The translations under genes and the position numbers were made by a program. The notes below the pieces were generated by a model. That model worked only from the letters and a program-made list of their open reading frames with translations, was not told the origin of the DNA and searched no databases. Positions 12,661 to 22,133 of a stretch of DNA of 64,000 nt are shown here, piece by piece (within the stretch, counting starts at the first letter, position 1; the number at the start of each line of letters is the position of its first letter). Source of the DNA: Flavobacteriales bacterium (GTDB lineage: Bacteria; Bacteroidota; Bacteroidia; Flavobacteriales_F; PHOS-HE28); assembly GCA_016712535.1 (NCBI GenBank), contig JADJQW010000003.1:575001-639000 (forward strand). The letters run 5' to 3'.

Positions 12661-14652
12661 TTACGATCGCTCCACGAAGTACATCTCCATTTCACCTTTC
12701 CCCTTCGCCTGCACCTTTCCACGCGGGGTGAATACGAACGCGGGTGAATGGTTAATGGGAGTTGGTGAATAGCTGGCCCCATCCTCACCATTCACCATTC
12801 GCTCTTCACCATTCACCGATCGGTACGTCGCCTCGCTGATATTCACCTGGCCCACTTCGCCGCTGCTCTCCATGCGTGCCGCCGTGTTCACGGTGTCGCC
12901 CCAGATGTCGTATTGGAACTTCTTCACGCCAACGATGCCGGCGACGACCGGCCCGGTGTGGATGCCCACGCGCATCTCGAAGTAGGGTTTGCCTGCGGCT
13001 TCGCGTTCCGCTTTGTGCCGCTTCATGAAGTCCTGCATCTCCAGTGCCGCACGGATCACATCGGCCGGTGGACCGTGTTGCGGGTCGGGCAATCCGCCGG
13101 CGGCCATGTAAGCGTCTCCGATGGTCTTGATCTTTTCGATGCGGTACTTCGCCATGATGCCGTCGAAGGCCTTGAAGCAGGTGTTGAGCTCCGCGACGAG
13201 TTCGGCGGGCGTCACTTGTTCGCTCAATTGCGTGAAGCCTTTGAAATCCGTGAACAGGATCGTGGCCGTGTCGAAGTGTTTCGCTTCCGCAGCGCCCGTT
13301 GCCTTCAGTTCTTCCGCGACTTCCTCGGGCAGGATGTTCAGCAGGAGTTCATCGCTGCGTTGAAGGGCTTTTTGCGTGCGGCGTCGCTGTTGGAACACCA
13401 CCACCCCGAAGACGAGCAGACCGAGCCCGGCGAACAGGACGATGTTGCGGCGGGTGCGCTCTTGGGCAACGCGCGCTTCCCCGCGTTGGATCTCCTGCGC
13501 CATGCGCATGGCGTTGGAGAGGCTGTCCGCCCTCATCTCCGCCTCGAACTCCAATTGGGCCGTCTCCCTTACGGCTTGCATCCCGTCCACACTGTCCTTC
13601 AAGACGACCCAATTTTCCGTGATGTGCAGGGCGTCGGCAAGGCGTCCCTCACGGACGTAGAGGTCTTTCAGGGCCTTCGTTGCCGCCATCTCGAAGCGCA
13701 CCTGTCCGGTGGCTTTCAATTCCTCGATGGCCTGTAACAAGGCCTGCTCCGCATCGCGCAGCCGTTCATCGCGGATCAGCAACTCGCCCAACAAGGTGCG
13801 CTCGCGTCCCAGCCATGCATCAACCTTGGCGACTTTCGTTAACTCGATGGCCCGCTCGATGGTGGCGATGCCCTGCCGGACGCTGTCCATCCTGTCGTAA
13901 TGCTCCGCCAACGTCCAGTGCATGAGCGCGAAGGGCAGGTCCACCGGGTCGTCACCATGTGCGGCGATGGAGTTCCTCAACCAACGCATCGCTTCATCCT
14001 GGTCGCCCCGTGCTCTGAGCAGGTAGGCGATGTTCCAATTGAAGATGCCGCGATCGTGCGCTGTCTTGGTGAAGCGATCGCCCAGAACAATCAAGCTGTC
14101 GATGGGCACATGGTCCGGCTCCTTGATGGCGATGGCCAGCTGCGCGAGCAGCACGGAGGCGGTGTCCTTGAGCGCATGGGCGAAAGGGAGCATCTGCCGC
14201 GCGAACTCCACCATGCGGGTGGTGTCTCCCATCAGTTCGTAGAAACGCTGCAGGCGTGCGTAATGGTCCAACGTTTCCCGGTCCGTAGGGTTCTCCGTGA
14301 TGCGCCAGGCTTCCATGTAGGCTTTCAGTGCCCCGCTGAAATCGGAGGTGTAGGTCTGCTGTGATCCGAAGGCGCACAGGTAACGGGCGCGTACACGGGC
14401 CGCCTTGCGCACCACCGCGGGTTCGGAGGACCGCTCGAGCTCAACGAACACGTTGAACAGGCGGTCGCGGTATTGTTCGGCCATGGCGCCTTGGTGCGCG
14501 GTCCATTCGTACAGCGTCACAAGCAGGTCCGCTCGAGTGGTATCGTGTGCGGCACGGTTGATCTCCTGCTCCACGGAGTCGAGCATGGCCGGGCTCTGGG
14601 CACTCGTTGCCAAGGCGGCGAGGCCGAATAACCACAACAGATGGGGCCTCAT
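12661..14652 (-). CDS. TPR-containing class III adenylate cyclase with repeat insertion (array member 3)
   Basis: 663 residues: signal peptide ending ATSAQ, TPR-like helical repeats (about 30-370), membrane helix (about 402-422), cyclase domain (about 450-663). Catalytic residues are intact (LFTDFKGF, GDAYMAAGG, EKIKT, YDIWGDTVN, NTAARM). Between the last helix and TPRGKVQAKGKG, the usual linker of about 10 residues is replaced by about 27 residues encoded by GGTGAATGG-type repeats, without breaking the frame. The start overlaps the stop of member 4 (ATGA), so the two are translationally coupled. A block of the cyclase domain is nearly identical in DNA to member 4. Confidence 0.9.
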   Translation of the reverse strand: MRPHLLWLFGLAALATSAQSPAMLDSVEQEINRAAHDTTRADLLVTLYEWTAHQGAMAEQYRDRLFNVFVELERSSEPAVVRKAARVRARYLCAFGSQQTYTSDFSGALKAYMEAWRITENPTDRETLDHYARLQRFYELMGDTTRMVEFARQMLPFAHALKDTASVLLAQLAIAIKEPDHVPIDSLIVLGDRFTKTAHDRGIFNWNIAYLLRARGDQDEAMRWLRNSIAAHGDDPVDLPFALMHWTLAEHYDRMDSVRQGIATIERAIELTKVAKVDAWLGRERTLLGELLIRDERLRDAEQALLQAIEELKATGQVRFEMAATKALKDLYVREGRLADALHITENWVVLKDSVDGMQAVRETAQLEFEAEMRADSLSNAMRMAQEIQRGEARVAQERTRRNIVLFAGLGLLVFGVVVFQQRRRTQKALQRSDELLLNILPEEVAEELKATGAAEAKHFDTATILFTDFKGFTQLSEQVTPAELVAELNTCFKAFDGIMAKYRIEKIKTIGDAYMAAGGLPDPQHGPPADVIRAALEMQDFMKRHKAEREAAGKPYFEMRVGIHTGPVVAGIVGVKKFQYDIWGDTVNTAARMESSGEVGQVNISEATYRSVNGEERMVNGEDGASYSPTPINHSPAFVFTPRGKVQAKGKGEMEMYFVERS
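12743..12819. repeat. GGTGAATGG-type repeat inserted in frame in a cyclase gene
   Basis: A run of GGTGAATGG and TTGGTGAAT units followed by the inverse TCACCATTCACC units. The left and right parts can therefore pair as a hairpin. It codes for low-complexity residues (VNGEERMVNGEDG and similar) in the C-terminal part of the cyclase. The same unit family recurs at 16668-16734 before array member 4. Confidence 0.7.
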
Positions 14653-16622
14653 TCGGATGTTACAAAGTACATGTTCATCTCGCCCTTGCCCTTGGCCTGC
14701 ACTTTTCCGCGCGGAGCGAAGGCGAGCCAGGGCGCGTCCTTGACCAAGGCATAGGTGGCTTCGCTGATATTGACCTGCCCCACTTCCCCGCTGCTCTCCA
14801 TGCGGCTGGCCGTGTTCACGGTATCGCCCCAGATGTCGTACTGGAACTTCTTCACGCCCACGATGCCTGCTACGACCGGGCCGGTGTGAATGCCCACGCG
14901 CATCTCAAAGAAGGGTTTGCCTGCGGCTTCGCGTTCCGCTTTGTGCCGCTTCATGAAGTCCTGCATCTCCAGTGCCGCACGGATCACATCGGCCGGTGGA
15001 CCGTGTTGCGGGTCGGGCAATCCGCCGGCGGCCATGTAAGCGTCTCCGATGGTCTTGATCTTTTCGATGCGGTACTTCGCCATGATGCCGTCGAAGGCCT
15101 TGAAGCAGGTGTTCAGTTCCGCGACCAGTTCCGCCGGTGTCACCTGCTCGCTCAGTTGCGTGAAACCCTTGAAATCGGTGAAAAGGATGGTGGCCGTGTC
15201 GAAGTGTTTCGCTTCCGCAGCGCCCGTTGCCTTCAGTTCATCCGCCACCTCTTCGGGCAGGATGTTCAGCAACAGTTCGTCGCTGCGCTTGCGCGCCGCG
15301 TTGATCTTGTTGCGTTGCCGCCATACGACCCCAAGGAACAACAACGAGAAGGCGAGACCGCCCGCGATGGAATTGCGTACCAGCCGCTGGCGCTGGTCCT
15401 TCTTCTCCTGCTCGGCCTTCGCGGCGGCCTGCTTCTTCTCGAATTCATAGGTCATGGCCGTTTCCGTGAGCTTCTTGTCGCGCTCGGCGTTGAAGAGCGT
15501 ATCGCTCCATGCTTTGAAGAGCTTGTGGTGCTCCAAGGCGCTGCGATGATCACCCTGCGCGCGCTCCACCTCGCTGAGCGCGCTGTAGGCGCTCATCAGA
15601 TTGGGCGTGTCCTCGTTGACCAGGAAGGTGGTGATGGCACTATCGAGCAGGGCATGGGCTTCGGCGAGGGCCGGCTTGGTGGCTCCGTGGAAGAAGCGCT
15701 CCAGGTAGGCGCGGTCGAGGCTGTCCACCGCTTCGCGATCGAGCGAGGCAAGGCGTTCCTGAACGATGGCCACGTCGATCGCATGGTCCTCCGCCGCGTA
15801 GCCGAGCCGGGCCCGTTCGAAATGCGCGCGAGCGCCGATGCGGTCCCCGGCCAGCCGTGCCACGTTGCCCAAACCGAGTTCGGCGGTGGACAACGCTGCG
15901 ATCATGCGCCCGGCCTCGGCCAATTCCTTCAGCTCGGTGAAGGTGATCCGCGCAGCGTCCGGCTGGCCCATGTCCAACTGGACCTGCCCGAAGTTGGCGA
16001 GCGCGATGCTTCGGTCCACCGGAGTGATCTCTGACTTGAAATCGACGAGCAAGCGGCGGTAGTAGCTGGCGGCATCCTCCAGTTTGCCCTGTAGGGCATA
16101 CACCATGGCGATGTTGGAGTAGCAGGAAGACTGGAACGAACGGTCACCGTTGCGCTCCGCCCAAGCCAGCACCTCGAAGAACGCGCGCAGTCCCTGCTCG
16201 AGATCGTCCATGCTCACCATGCCGTTCGCCATGTTGATGCGCAGCGCGTAGATTCCGATGGAATCGGCAAGGTCCAAGCGTATGGCCATGCTTTGCTCCC
16301 AAAAGTCCATGGCGGCGGGTGCACGGCCCAGGTAGTAGTTCGCCGTGCCCAACTGCTCAAGGCCGAGGCCCTGTGCACGGGTGTTGCCCAACTTGCGCGC
16401 GAGCTCCGTGAGCTCGGTGTACAGCGCGATGGCCCTGTCGAGATCGCCGCGCTCCATGAAGATGGCGCCAGCGCGGTTCAGTGAGCGCAGGCGGTTGCTG
16501 TCCGGCGGCGCGGTCTCCAATACGTGCAGGATCGAATCGACATTGCGCTGGGCAGCTGCCGAGAAGGCAAGGCAGGTGAGCAGGGCAGGCACGAGCAGGG
16601 TGCGTGCGGTGGAGGATAGCAT
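14649..16622 (-). CDS. TPR-containing class III adenylate cyclase (array member 4)
   Basis: 657 residues from the ATG at 16622, which precedes a signal peptide (LLVPALLTCLAFSAAAQ). The frame stays open to 16787, but that stretch is mostly repeat sequence and is excluded. TPR repeats span about 60-380, with a membrane helix at about 418-438 and a cyclase domain at about 460-657. Catalytic motifs are complete (LFTDFKGF, GDAYMAAGG, EKIKT, YDIWGDTVN, NTASRM). It is expected to make cAMP. It is coupled by a 4-bp overlap to member 3. Confidence 0.9.
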   Translation of the reverse strand: MLSSTARTLLVPALLTCLAFSAAAQRNVDSILHVLETAPPDSNRLRSLNRAGAIFMERGDLDRAIALYTELTELARKLGNTRAQGLGLEQLGTANYYLGRAPAAMDFWEQSMAIRLDLADSIGIYALRINMANGMVSMDDLEQGLRAFFEVLAWAERNGDRSFQSSCYSNIAMVYALQGKLEDAASYYRRLLVDFKSEITPVDRSIALANFGQVQLDMGQPDAARITFTELKELAEAGRMIAALSTAELGLGNVARLAGDRIGARAHFERARLGYAAEDHAIDVAIVQERLASLDREAVDSLDRAYLERFFHGATKPALAEAHALLDSAITTFLVNEDTPNLMSAYSALSEVERAQGDHRSALEHHKLFKAWSDTLFNAERDKKLTETAMTYEFEKKQAAAKAEQEKKDQRQRLVRNSIAGGLAFSLLFLGVVWRQRNKINAARKRSDELLLNILPEEVADELKATGAAEAKHFDTATILFTDFKGFTQLSEQVTPAELVAELNTCFKAFDGIMAKYRIEKIKTIGDAYMAAGGLPDPQHGPPADVIRAALEMQDFMKRHKAEREAAGKPFFEMRVGIHTGPVVAGIVGVKKFQYDIWGDTVNTASRMESSGEVGQVNISEATYALVKDAPWLAFAPRGKVQAKGKGEMNMYFVTSE

Positions 16623-16667
16623 GGTGCCAAACTGCACAAAGCCGCGCGAACTATCAATACTTACGAA

Positions 16668-16734
16668 TGCAGGTGAATGGGAGTTGGTGAATGGTGAATA
16701 GGATATGGTGAATGGGGGTTGGTGAATGGGGAGA
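16668..16734. repeat. GGTGAATGG repeat cluster upstream of a cyclase gene
   Basis: At least four direct GGTGAATGG units with TTGGTGAAT spacers, immediately upstream of array member 4. It shares the string GTGAATGGGAGTTGGTGAAT, with small changes, with the insertion in member 3. Confidence 0.7.
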
Positions 16735-16833
16735 TCCTTGCGATCGGCCCCCTCAGTGGTTGCCCATCGGCGCCTAGACGGGTCCATCGCTCCGCGTTGT
16801 ACTGATGGTGGCCGGGCATTGGACGAATTTCAC

Positions 16834-18815
16834 CTACGCGACTTCGCTGCTACGGTGAACGAAGTACATCTCCATTTCGCCCTTGCCCTTCGCCTGCACT
16901 CTGCCGCGGGGGGTGAAGGTGAATGCCGGGTTGCCGCGCGATGCCGAGGCATCCTTCACCAGCGCATACGTCGCCTCGCTGATGTTGACCTGTCCGACCT
17001 CGCCGGATGATTCCATCCGGCTGGCCGTGTTCACCGTATCGCCCCAGATGTCATACTGGAACTTCTTCACGCCCACGATGCCTGCCACCACAGGGCCGGT
17101 GTGGATGCCCACGCGCATCTCGAAGTAGGGCTTCCCCAGGGCCTCGCGCTCGGCCTTGTGCCGCTTCATGAAGGCCTGCATGTCCAAGGCCGCCAGCACC
17201 GTGTTCGTGGCCGAGTTGTCCGTTGGCACCGGTAGCCCGCCAGCGGCCATGTACGCATCGCCGATGGTCTTGATCTTCTCGATGCCGTATTTGCCCACGA
17301 TGTCGTCGAAGGCCTCGAAGCATGTATTGATCTCACTGACCAGCTCCTGGGCGCTCAGCTTCTCTGATGCAGCGGTAAAGCCTTTGAAATCGGTGAAGAG
17401 GATGCTGACCTGATCGAAGTCACGCGCATCGGCCCTGCCCTTCTCCTTCAGCTCGGCCGCAATGTCGGCCGGCAGGATGTTGAGCAGGAGGTTCTCGGAG
17501 CGGTCCTTCTCCACTTGCAGTGCAGCCTTCGATCGGCGCACGTACCGCAAGCGGGTGTAGATGCCACCGGCCAACAGCAGCACCGCTAAGCCACCACCGA
17601 TGGCGATGTTCCGTGTACGCTCCTCGCCGCGCATCTGCGCTTCATGCGCTTGCTGCACCAGACGGGCTTCTTCGGCCTTGGCGATGCTATCCTGCAGCAT
17701 CACCTTGGCGAACTCCATCTGCTCTAATTTCTTGGAGGTCTCTTGGGCGTTGAGGCTGTCGGTGATCACGTTCATCTTCTCCAGATACACCAGCGCTTCG
17801 TTGCCTTTGCCCATGGCCTTGTAGGCATCATAATGGCATTGACACGCATCCTTCTGGAGGTCCCATGCACCGATCTCTTCCGCCAGGGCCAGGCTCTTTC
17901 GGCAATAGCCGATCGCAAGGCTGGCCTTGCCCTGTCCGCGATAGACCAGCCCGATGTTGTTCAGGCTTATGGCGAGCCCGCTCTTGTCCCCGAGCTCTTC
18001 CCGCATCGCCAGCGCCTTTTGGTGGTATTCCAACGCACGGGGGTAGTTGCCTTGGCCACCGTAGATGACACCGATGTTGTTCAGGCTGACCGCGATGCCG
18101 CTCTTATCCCCGATCTCTTCCTGGATCGCCAGGCTCTTTGGTTGTATTCCAACGCGCGGGCCGTATCACCTTGTTCGGCGTACACCGCACTGAGATTACT
18201 TAGGCTGCTCGCCATGTTCTTCATATCCCCGCTCGCTTCCCGGATCGCCAGGCTCTTTTCGAGGTACTCCAACGCGCGGGTGAAATTGCCTTGATCGAGG
18301 TAGATGGTGCCGATGTTGTTGAGGTTGTTCGCGAGGCCGGTCTTCTCCCCGATCCCTTCGAAGATCGCGAGGGACCTCTGGTAGTATGCCAACGCGCGCG
18401 GGTTGTTGCCTTGCTGCCAGTAAATGAGGCCGATGTTGTTCAGGCTGCCTGCGATGCCTTTCTTGTCCCCGATCCGTTCATTGATCGCCAAGCCTTGTTG
18501 GTAGTAGGCCAAGGCGCGGGGGTAGTCGCCCAAGTTCTTGCTCGCACCACCTTGCAGGTTGTACCCTTTTGCTGAGGCCCTGGGGTATTGGCGCGCTTGG
18601 GCGAAGGTGTGCAGGGCTTCGGCCAGGATCGCGGCCGTGTCGGGCTGCGTGTACAGGTAGCCGTCCCACACATAGTCAACGTAGGCGGCAACACGGATGG
18701 AATCGGATCGGGACGGGTCTTGCCAGATGGCGTAGAGCGAATCGAGGTACTGTGCTTGCGCGCTTGTCGATAGCCCCAGGACGATCGCGAAGATCAGGTT
18801 GCGGTATGTGCTCAT
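16834..18815 (-). pseudogene. TPR-containing adenylate cyclase split by a frameshift (array member 5)
   Basis: Two frames, 18815-18081 and 18033-16834, together make one cyclase of about 660 residues, the length of its neighbours. The first part has a signal peptide (LGLSTSAQAQ) and regular 40-residue TPR units (SLNNIGLIYWQQGNNPRALAY style). The second has more TPRs, a membrane helix and a complete cyclase domain (LFTDFKGF, GDAYMAAGG, YDIWGDTVN). Alignment of the TPR units shows that one A is missing from an AAAA run near 18137-18140, where the units normally read NQKSLAI. This may be a real mutation or a homopolymer sequencing error; if an error, the gene is intact. Confidence 0.85.
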
Positions 18816-19025
18816 GATCTGCGCTCCACTGTATCGGGATGGTCATCCCCCTTGCCTCGTTCGCAATGACCTGCCCAGGAAAGTCGGACGTGAATGTAGG
18901 TGGATCATGTTGAGCCAACCTTACGAGGACCGTGATCCGATCATCGTTCTGAACCGCGCGAACACTGCACGCTTGCTCTCGAACGTACTGGATCGATCAG
19001 CTGGAAGGCATCGCTGCACAGCCCT

Positions 19026-20048
19026 TCACGGCAACCGGAAAGGTCTTGTACGCATCTCCTGCATATTCCCACCCATCAGCACAATGCGGTAGGTGCCGGG
19101 CATAAGCTCTTTCGTGGCCGTGGGTGAATTGGCGCCTACCCACCCGCTAACGCTTCGCAAGGGGTGCAGCATCACCAGCTGGTCCTCCCAGTCTCCCCAC
19201 GGCATGCCGCAGTCCATCTGCACGCGATGCGGGAGCCGCATCACCCATCCCGTGTCGGCGAGCAGCTCGACGCCGAACAGGGGCATCCTGCTCGCGCACC
19301 CGCCGTCCAGCATCACACGACCGGTGATGCGCAGCCAGACCGTGTCGGCGCTGATGCGCTCCACCTCCACGTTCTTCAACGGCGGCTGCTTGGCCCAGAA
19401 CGCTTCCGGATCCTCGGGCGTGGCAGGTCGCTTCGGCTCAGGTGCGGCGATGGGCTCAATAGGTCGTCGCGGCTCCGGCGGACGGATGCCCGGCGGTGGG
19501 ATGTTCGCGGGTGGATCCACCCAGTTCGCTTCCTTCTTCAAGCGCTTCAGAATGAACTGGTGCGTGGCCACACCGGCCTGGTATTCGTTGATGCAGGTGT
19601 TCACGTCCCATGTGCGTCCGGGCTTGAAGCGCATCACCTCCGGAGAAGGCTCGGGCCAGCGCGCCCAGGCCCGATCGATCAGCGGCTGCATATCATCGGG
19701 CAGATCGATGCGCATGGTGTCGGTGCCGGCGATCACCAGGATGCGGCTCTCGGACACACCAACCATCGGCGTGAACACGCGCCAGCCATCGTTCTTCTCC
19801 TTGAACAGGTCGCGGCTATGCAATGCGATGCTCGTGTCCCGCTTGAGCCAGTATTGATCCGAGTCGTAGTAACGCACGCGCTCGCGGTACTGCTGCTTCA
19901 CCACGTAGGCACGCGACAGCGGCTTGTCGGCATCGCCGGGTTCGGAGATCACGAAGCAGAAGTCGGGCGGTTGGGGCTGCGCGCTCAGTGGTGCGCCCAT
20001 GATCACCAGCGCACCGATCAGCAAGTCATGTGCGGCCAACCACTTCAT
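19026..20048 (-). CDS. Secreted protein of unknown function
   Basis: 340 residues with a signal peptide ending PLSAQ, a middle Pro/Glu-rich linker (PPPGIRPPEPRRPIEP type, about 185-215), and a C-terminal domain with MLDGGC, LLADTGWV and PGTYRIVLMGG. That C-terminal domain recurs in the lipoprotein at 22134-22541, so both belong to one uncharacterised family. It is the last gene of a unit running from the S41-type peptidase, and its start overlaps the upstream stop by 4 bp. The 210 bp between this unit and array member 5 show nothing I can identify. Confidence 0.75.
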   Translation of the reverse strand: MKWLAAHDLLIGALVIMGAPLSAQPQPPDFCFVISEPGDADKPLSRAYVVKQQYRERVRYYDSDQYWLKRDTSIALHSRDLFKEKNDGWRVFTPMVGVSESRILVIAGTDTMRIDLPDDMQPLIDRAWARWPEPSPEVMRFKPGRTWDVNTCINEYQAGVATHQFILKRLKKEANWVDPPANIPPPGIRPPEPRRPIEPIAAPEPKRPATPEDPEAFWAKQPPLKNVEVERISADTVWLRITGRVMLDGGCASRMPLFGVELLADTGWVMRLPHRVQMDCGMPWGDWEDQLVMLHPLRSVSGWVGANSPTATKELMPGTYRIVLMGGNMQEMRTRPFRLP

Positions 20049-21181
20049 CGTACCGTAAGGTAGTGTCCATCCAACGCGGCATAACGTGGCGTAGGGAAGG
20101 ACGGATCCTCCTTGTACTTCACCTGCAACCGCACACGCCCGGCAGGCAAGGGCGGCACCTGCACGGTGACCTCGCGTTCCTGCGCGTGATCATCGGTTAT
20201 CCCCACCGGGGACCGATCGACCGTGAACTCCAGGATGTGCTCACCTTCAAGGTCCGGGACCGTGCGATGCGTGATGCGCACATGCTCACTGCCACCCAAC
20301 CACCAGAAGCGGAACACCAAGGTATCGCGTTTGGTGGGCTGCGCGTGCGAGAGGTGCACCACATAGCTGGGCGGTGGCACGCCCACATGTCGATCGTACC
20401 CTGCATGGTCCCAGCCGAACACAGTGTCGCGCACCACGGCGGTATCCAATTCAACGCGATGCCAGCCCGTTGCACGGAACTGTGTGGGGGCGAAGCGTAC
20501 CGTGTCCAGCGGCCACTCAGGTCCGAGGGCCGTACCACGGATACGCATGCTGATGTCCGGGTGGTAGGGACTTTCGGCAAATAGGTGCACTACCGCTTCG
20601 GGCAGGCTGCCGGTACGGGTCGTGCGGCAGCGTACGCCGAAGTCGAAGGTCGGTCGCAAACGGTCAATGGCGTGATGGACCGTGTCGCACCCACAGCTCG
20701 CGGCCATGATCGTGCCTGGGAAGAACTCCATCAAGGGGTCCAGTCCGACCAAGGTGCCGGTGACGCGCAGGAACTTGGGCAGGTCGGTCACGCTGGTGCG
20801 GCCGGGGGCGAAGGCCACGATCATGTGGTCCGTGGCATACGGGTGGTTCGTGCGCAAGCCCGCGCGTGGCGGGAAGGCGATCTCCATCACCCCTTCATCG
20901 CGATGCCGGATGCGCAGCCAGAGCGTGTCGCGATGCCGGGTGATGTCGCTCCGTTCTGCCGGGAACTCGACCATGCTGAGGGGGGTGTTGTTGACGGGGA
21001 ACGGCCGGGTGCGTTCACCGTCCACCTCGAAGATGAATTCGTTGCCTTTCTGCAACCGTTCAGCGGGCACAGCCAACCCTTGGTGCTCCAGCATGAAGGA
21101 GAATTCCAGCTCACGCCAACCGGGTTGAGCCTGTATCAAATGCGCAGCGATCAAGAGGACAGCGGCGCAGGCCGTGCGCAT
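20045..21181 (-). CDS. Secreted protein of unknown function
   Basis: About 378 residues from the ATG at 21181, placed directly before a signal peptide (AAVLLIAAHLIQAQ). An upstream in-frame ATG at 21211 is possible and would overlap the preceding gene by 7 bp. The mature protein is beta-rich, with several DTVxF and DTLxLRI strands and a CGCDTVHH cysteine cluster. No known domain is evident. It is expressed with its neighbours, judging by overlapping or near-overlapping ends. Confidence 0.75.
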   Translation of the reverse strand: MRTACAAVLLIAAHLIQAQPGWRELEFSFMLEHQGLAVPAERLQKGNEFIFEVDGERTRPFPVNNTPLSMVEFPAERSDITRHRDTLWLRIRHRDEGVMEIAFPPRAGLRTNHPYATDHMIVAFAPGRTSVTDLPKFLRVTGTLVGLDPLMEFFPGTIMAASCGCDTVHHAIDRLRPTFDFGVRCRTTRTGSLPEAVVHLFAESPYHPDISMRIRGTALGPEWPLDTVRFAPTQFRATGWHRVELDTAVVRDTVFGWDHAGYDRHVGVPPPSYVVHLSHAQPTKRDTLVFRFWWLGGSEHVRITHRTVPDLEGEHILEFTVDRSPVGITDDHAQEREVTVQVPPLPAGRVRLQVKYKEDPSFPTPRYAALDGHYLTVR

Positions 21182-21204
21182 GCCATGCGGAGCCGTTCTG
21201 CCCA

Positions 21205-22065
21205 TCACCATCCGAACGTCAAGAAGAACAAGCTCTCATGCCCACGCCATCGCAGGTAGGTGGTGTACCGACCATACGGCAGCTCGGTGATGTCCACCCA
21301 CTTGCTGGTCTCCCCATCCGGCGGCATGTCCACACTCAGGCTGGCAGTGGTGCTCGCCACGCCCGTGCTATCCTGCATGTAAAGCTCGAAGCGCGTCCCA
21401 GGTCCACTCGCCGGGAACTCAAGCAAGTGGTGCGCATAGTTCGGGTCGCGATCGATATTGATGGACAAGGGCCCGGTACGCAACCCGTCCGACTCGAGCG
21501 TGAACGAATGGCGGGCTGTTTCATAGAGCGCGAGCACCTCGGAGCGCCGTTCCGCCCAAAGCGCGTCGAAGCGTTCCGTAAGCGCCATGATGCCCGGCTC
21601 GTGCACCAGTTCGATGTTGGTGAACCATCCCTTGCGGAACGGCAGCAGCACGGGCGGACGCGGCGGTGCACCCAGCTTCGCGGTGCGCTCCAGCATACGT
21701 GTTTCCATGCGCCCGTCCAGGTTCAGGTCCACGATCATGGTGTCGGATCCGCGGATCGCGATCAGCTTGTTATCCGGGTAGCCGAAGATCCCGCGCATTT
21801 CCACCACCATCAAGGGAGCGCCGTTCACCTTGATGCACGGGGTCAAGCTGCGTGGTTGGCCCGGGAAGTGGACCGGCCAGCGCGGATCCTCATAGCTCCA
21901 GTATTGCCCGCGCCCGATGTACTCCACGCGATAGGCACCTTTCAACGGAGCGAGCGCGGGACCATCCTCGATGAAGGCGAAGTTGAAGCGGAAGGAGAAC
22001 TCATTGAACTGCGCTCCTGCTTGGGCACAGTGGGTCAGGAGCAGGGCTGTGAGGAGGTGGCGCAT
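21205..22065 (-). CDS. Secreted protein of unknown function
   Basis: 286 residues from the ATG at 22065, chosen because it immediately precedes a signal peptide (LLTALLLTHCAQAGAQ); the longer open frame has no leader. The mature part contains RGSDTMIVDLNLDG, a phrase close to AGTDTMRIDLPDD in the protein at 19026-20048. The two may therefore be distant relatives. Otherwise unrecognised. It lies in the middle of the same operon. Confidence 0.75.
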   Translation of the reverse strand: MRHLLTALLLTHCAQAGAQFNEFSFRFNFAFIEDGPALAPLKGAYRVEYIGRGQYWSYEDPRWPVHFPGQPRSLTPCIKVNGAPLMVVEMRGIFGYPDNKLIAIRGSDTMIVDLNLDGRMETRMLERTAKLGAPPRPPVLLPFRKGWFTNIELVHEPGIMALTERFDALWAERRSEVLALYETARHSFTLESDGLRTGPLSINIDRDPNYAHHLLEFPASGPGTRFELYMQDSTGVASTTASLSVDMPPDGETSKWVDITELPYGRYTTYLRWRGHESLFFLTFGW

Positions 22066-22133
22066 CGAGGGATGGTGCACGCAAGGCGAGGTCACGGTTC
22101 GATCCTGTCGGGGTGGACTTCTGGTTCGTGATA

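Noticed and set aside
18081..18815. Independent TPR protein upstream of a short cyclase
   Set aside because: The missing base in the A-run and the combined length equal to the other cyclases show one split gene.
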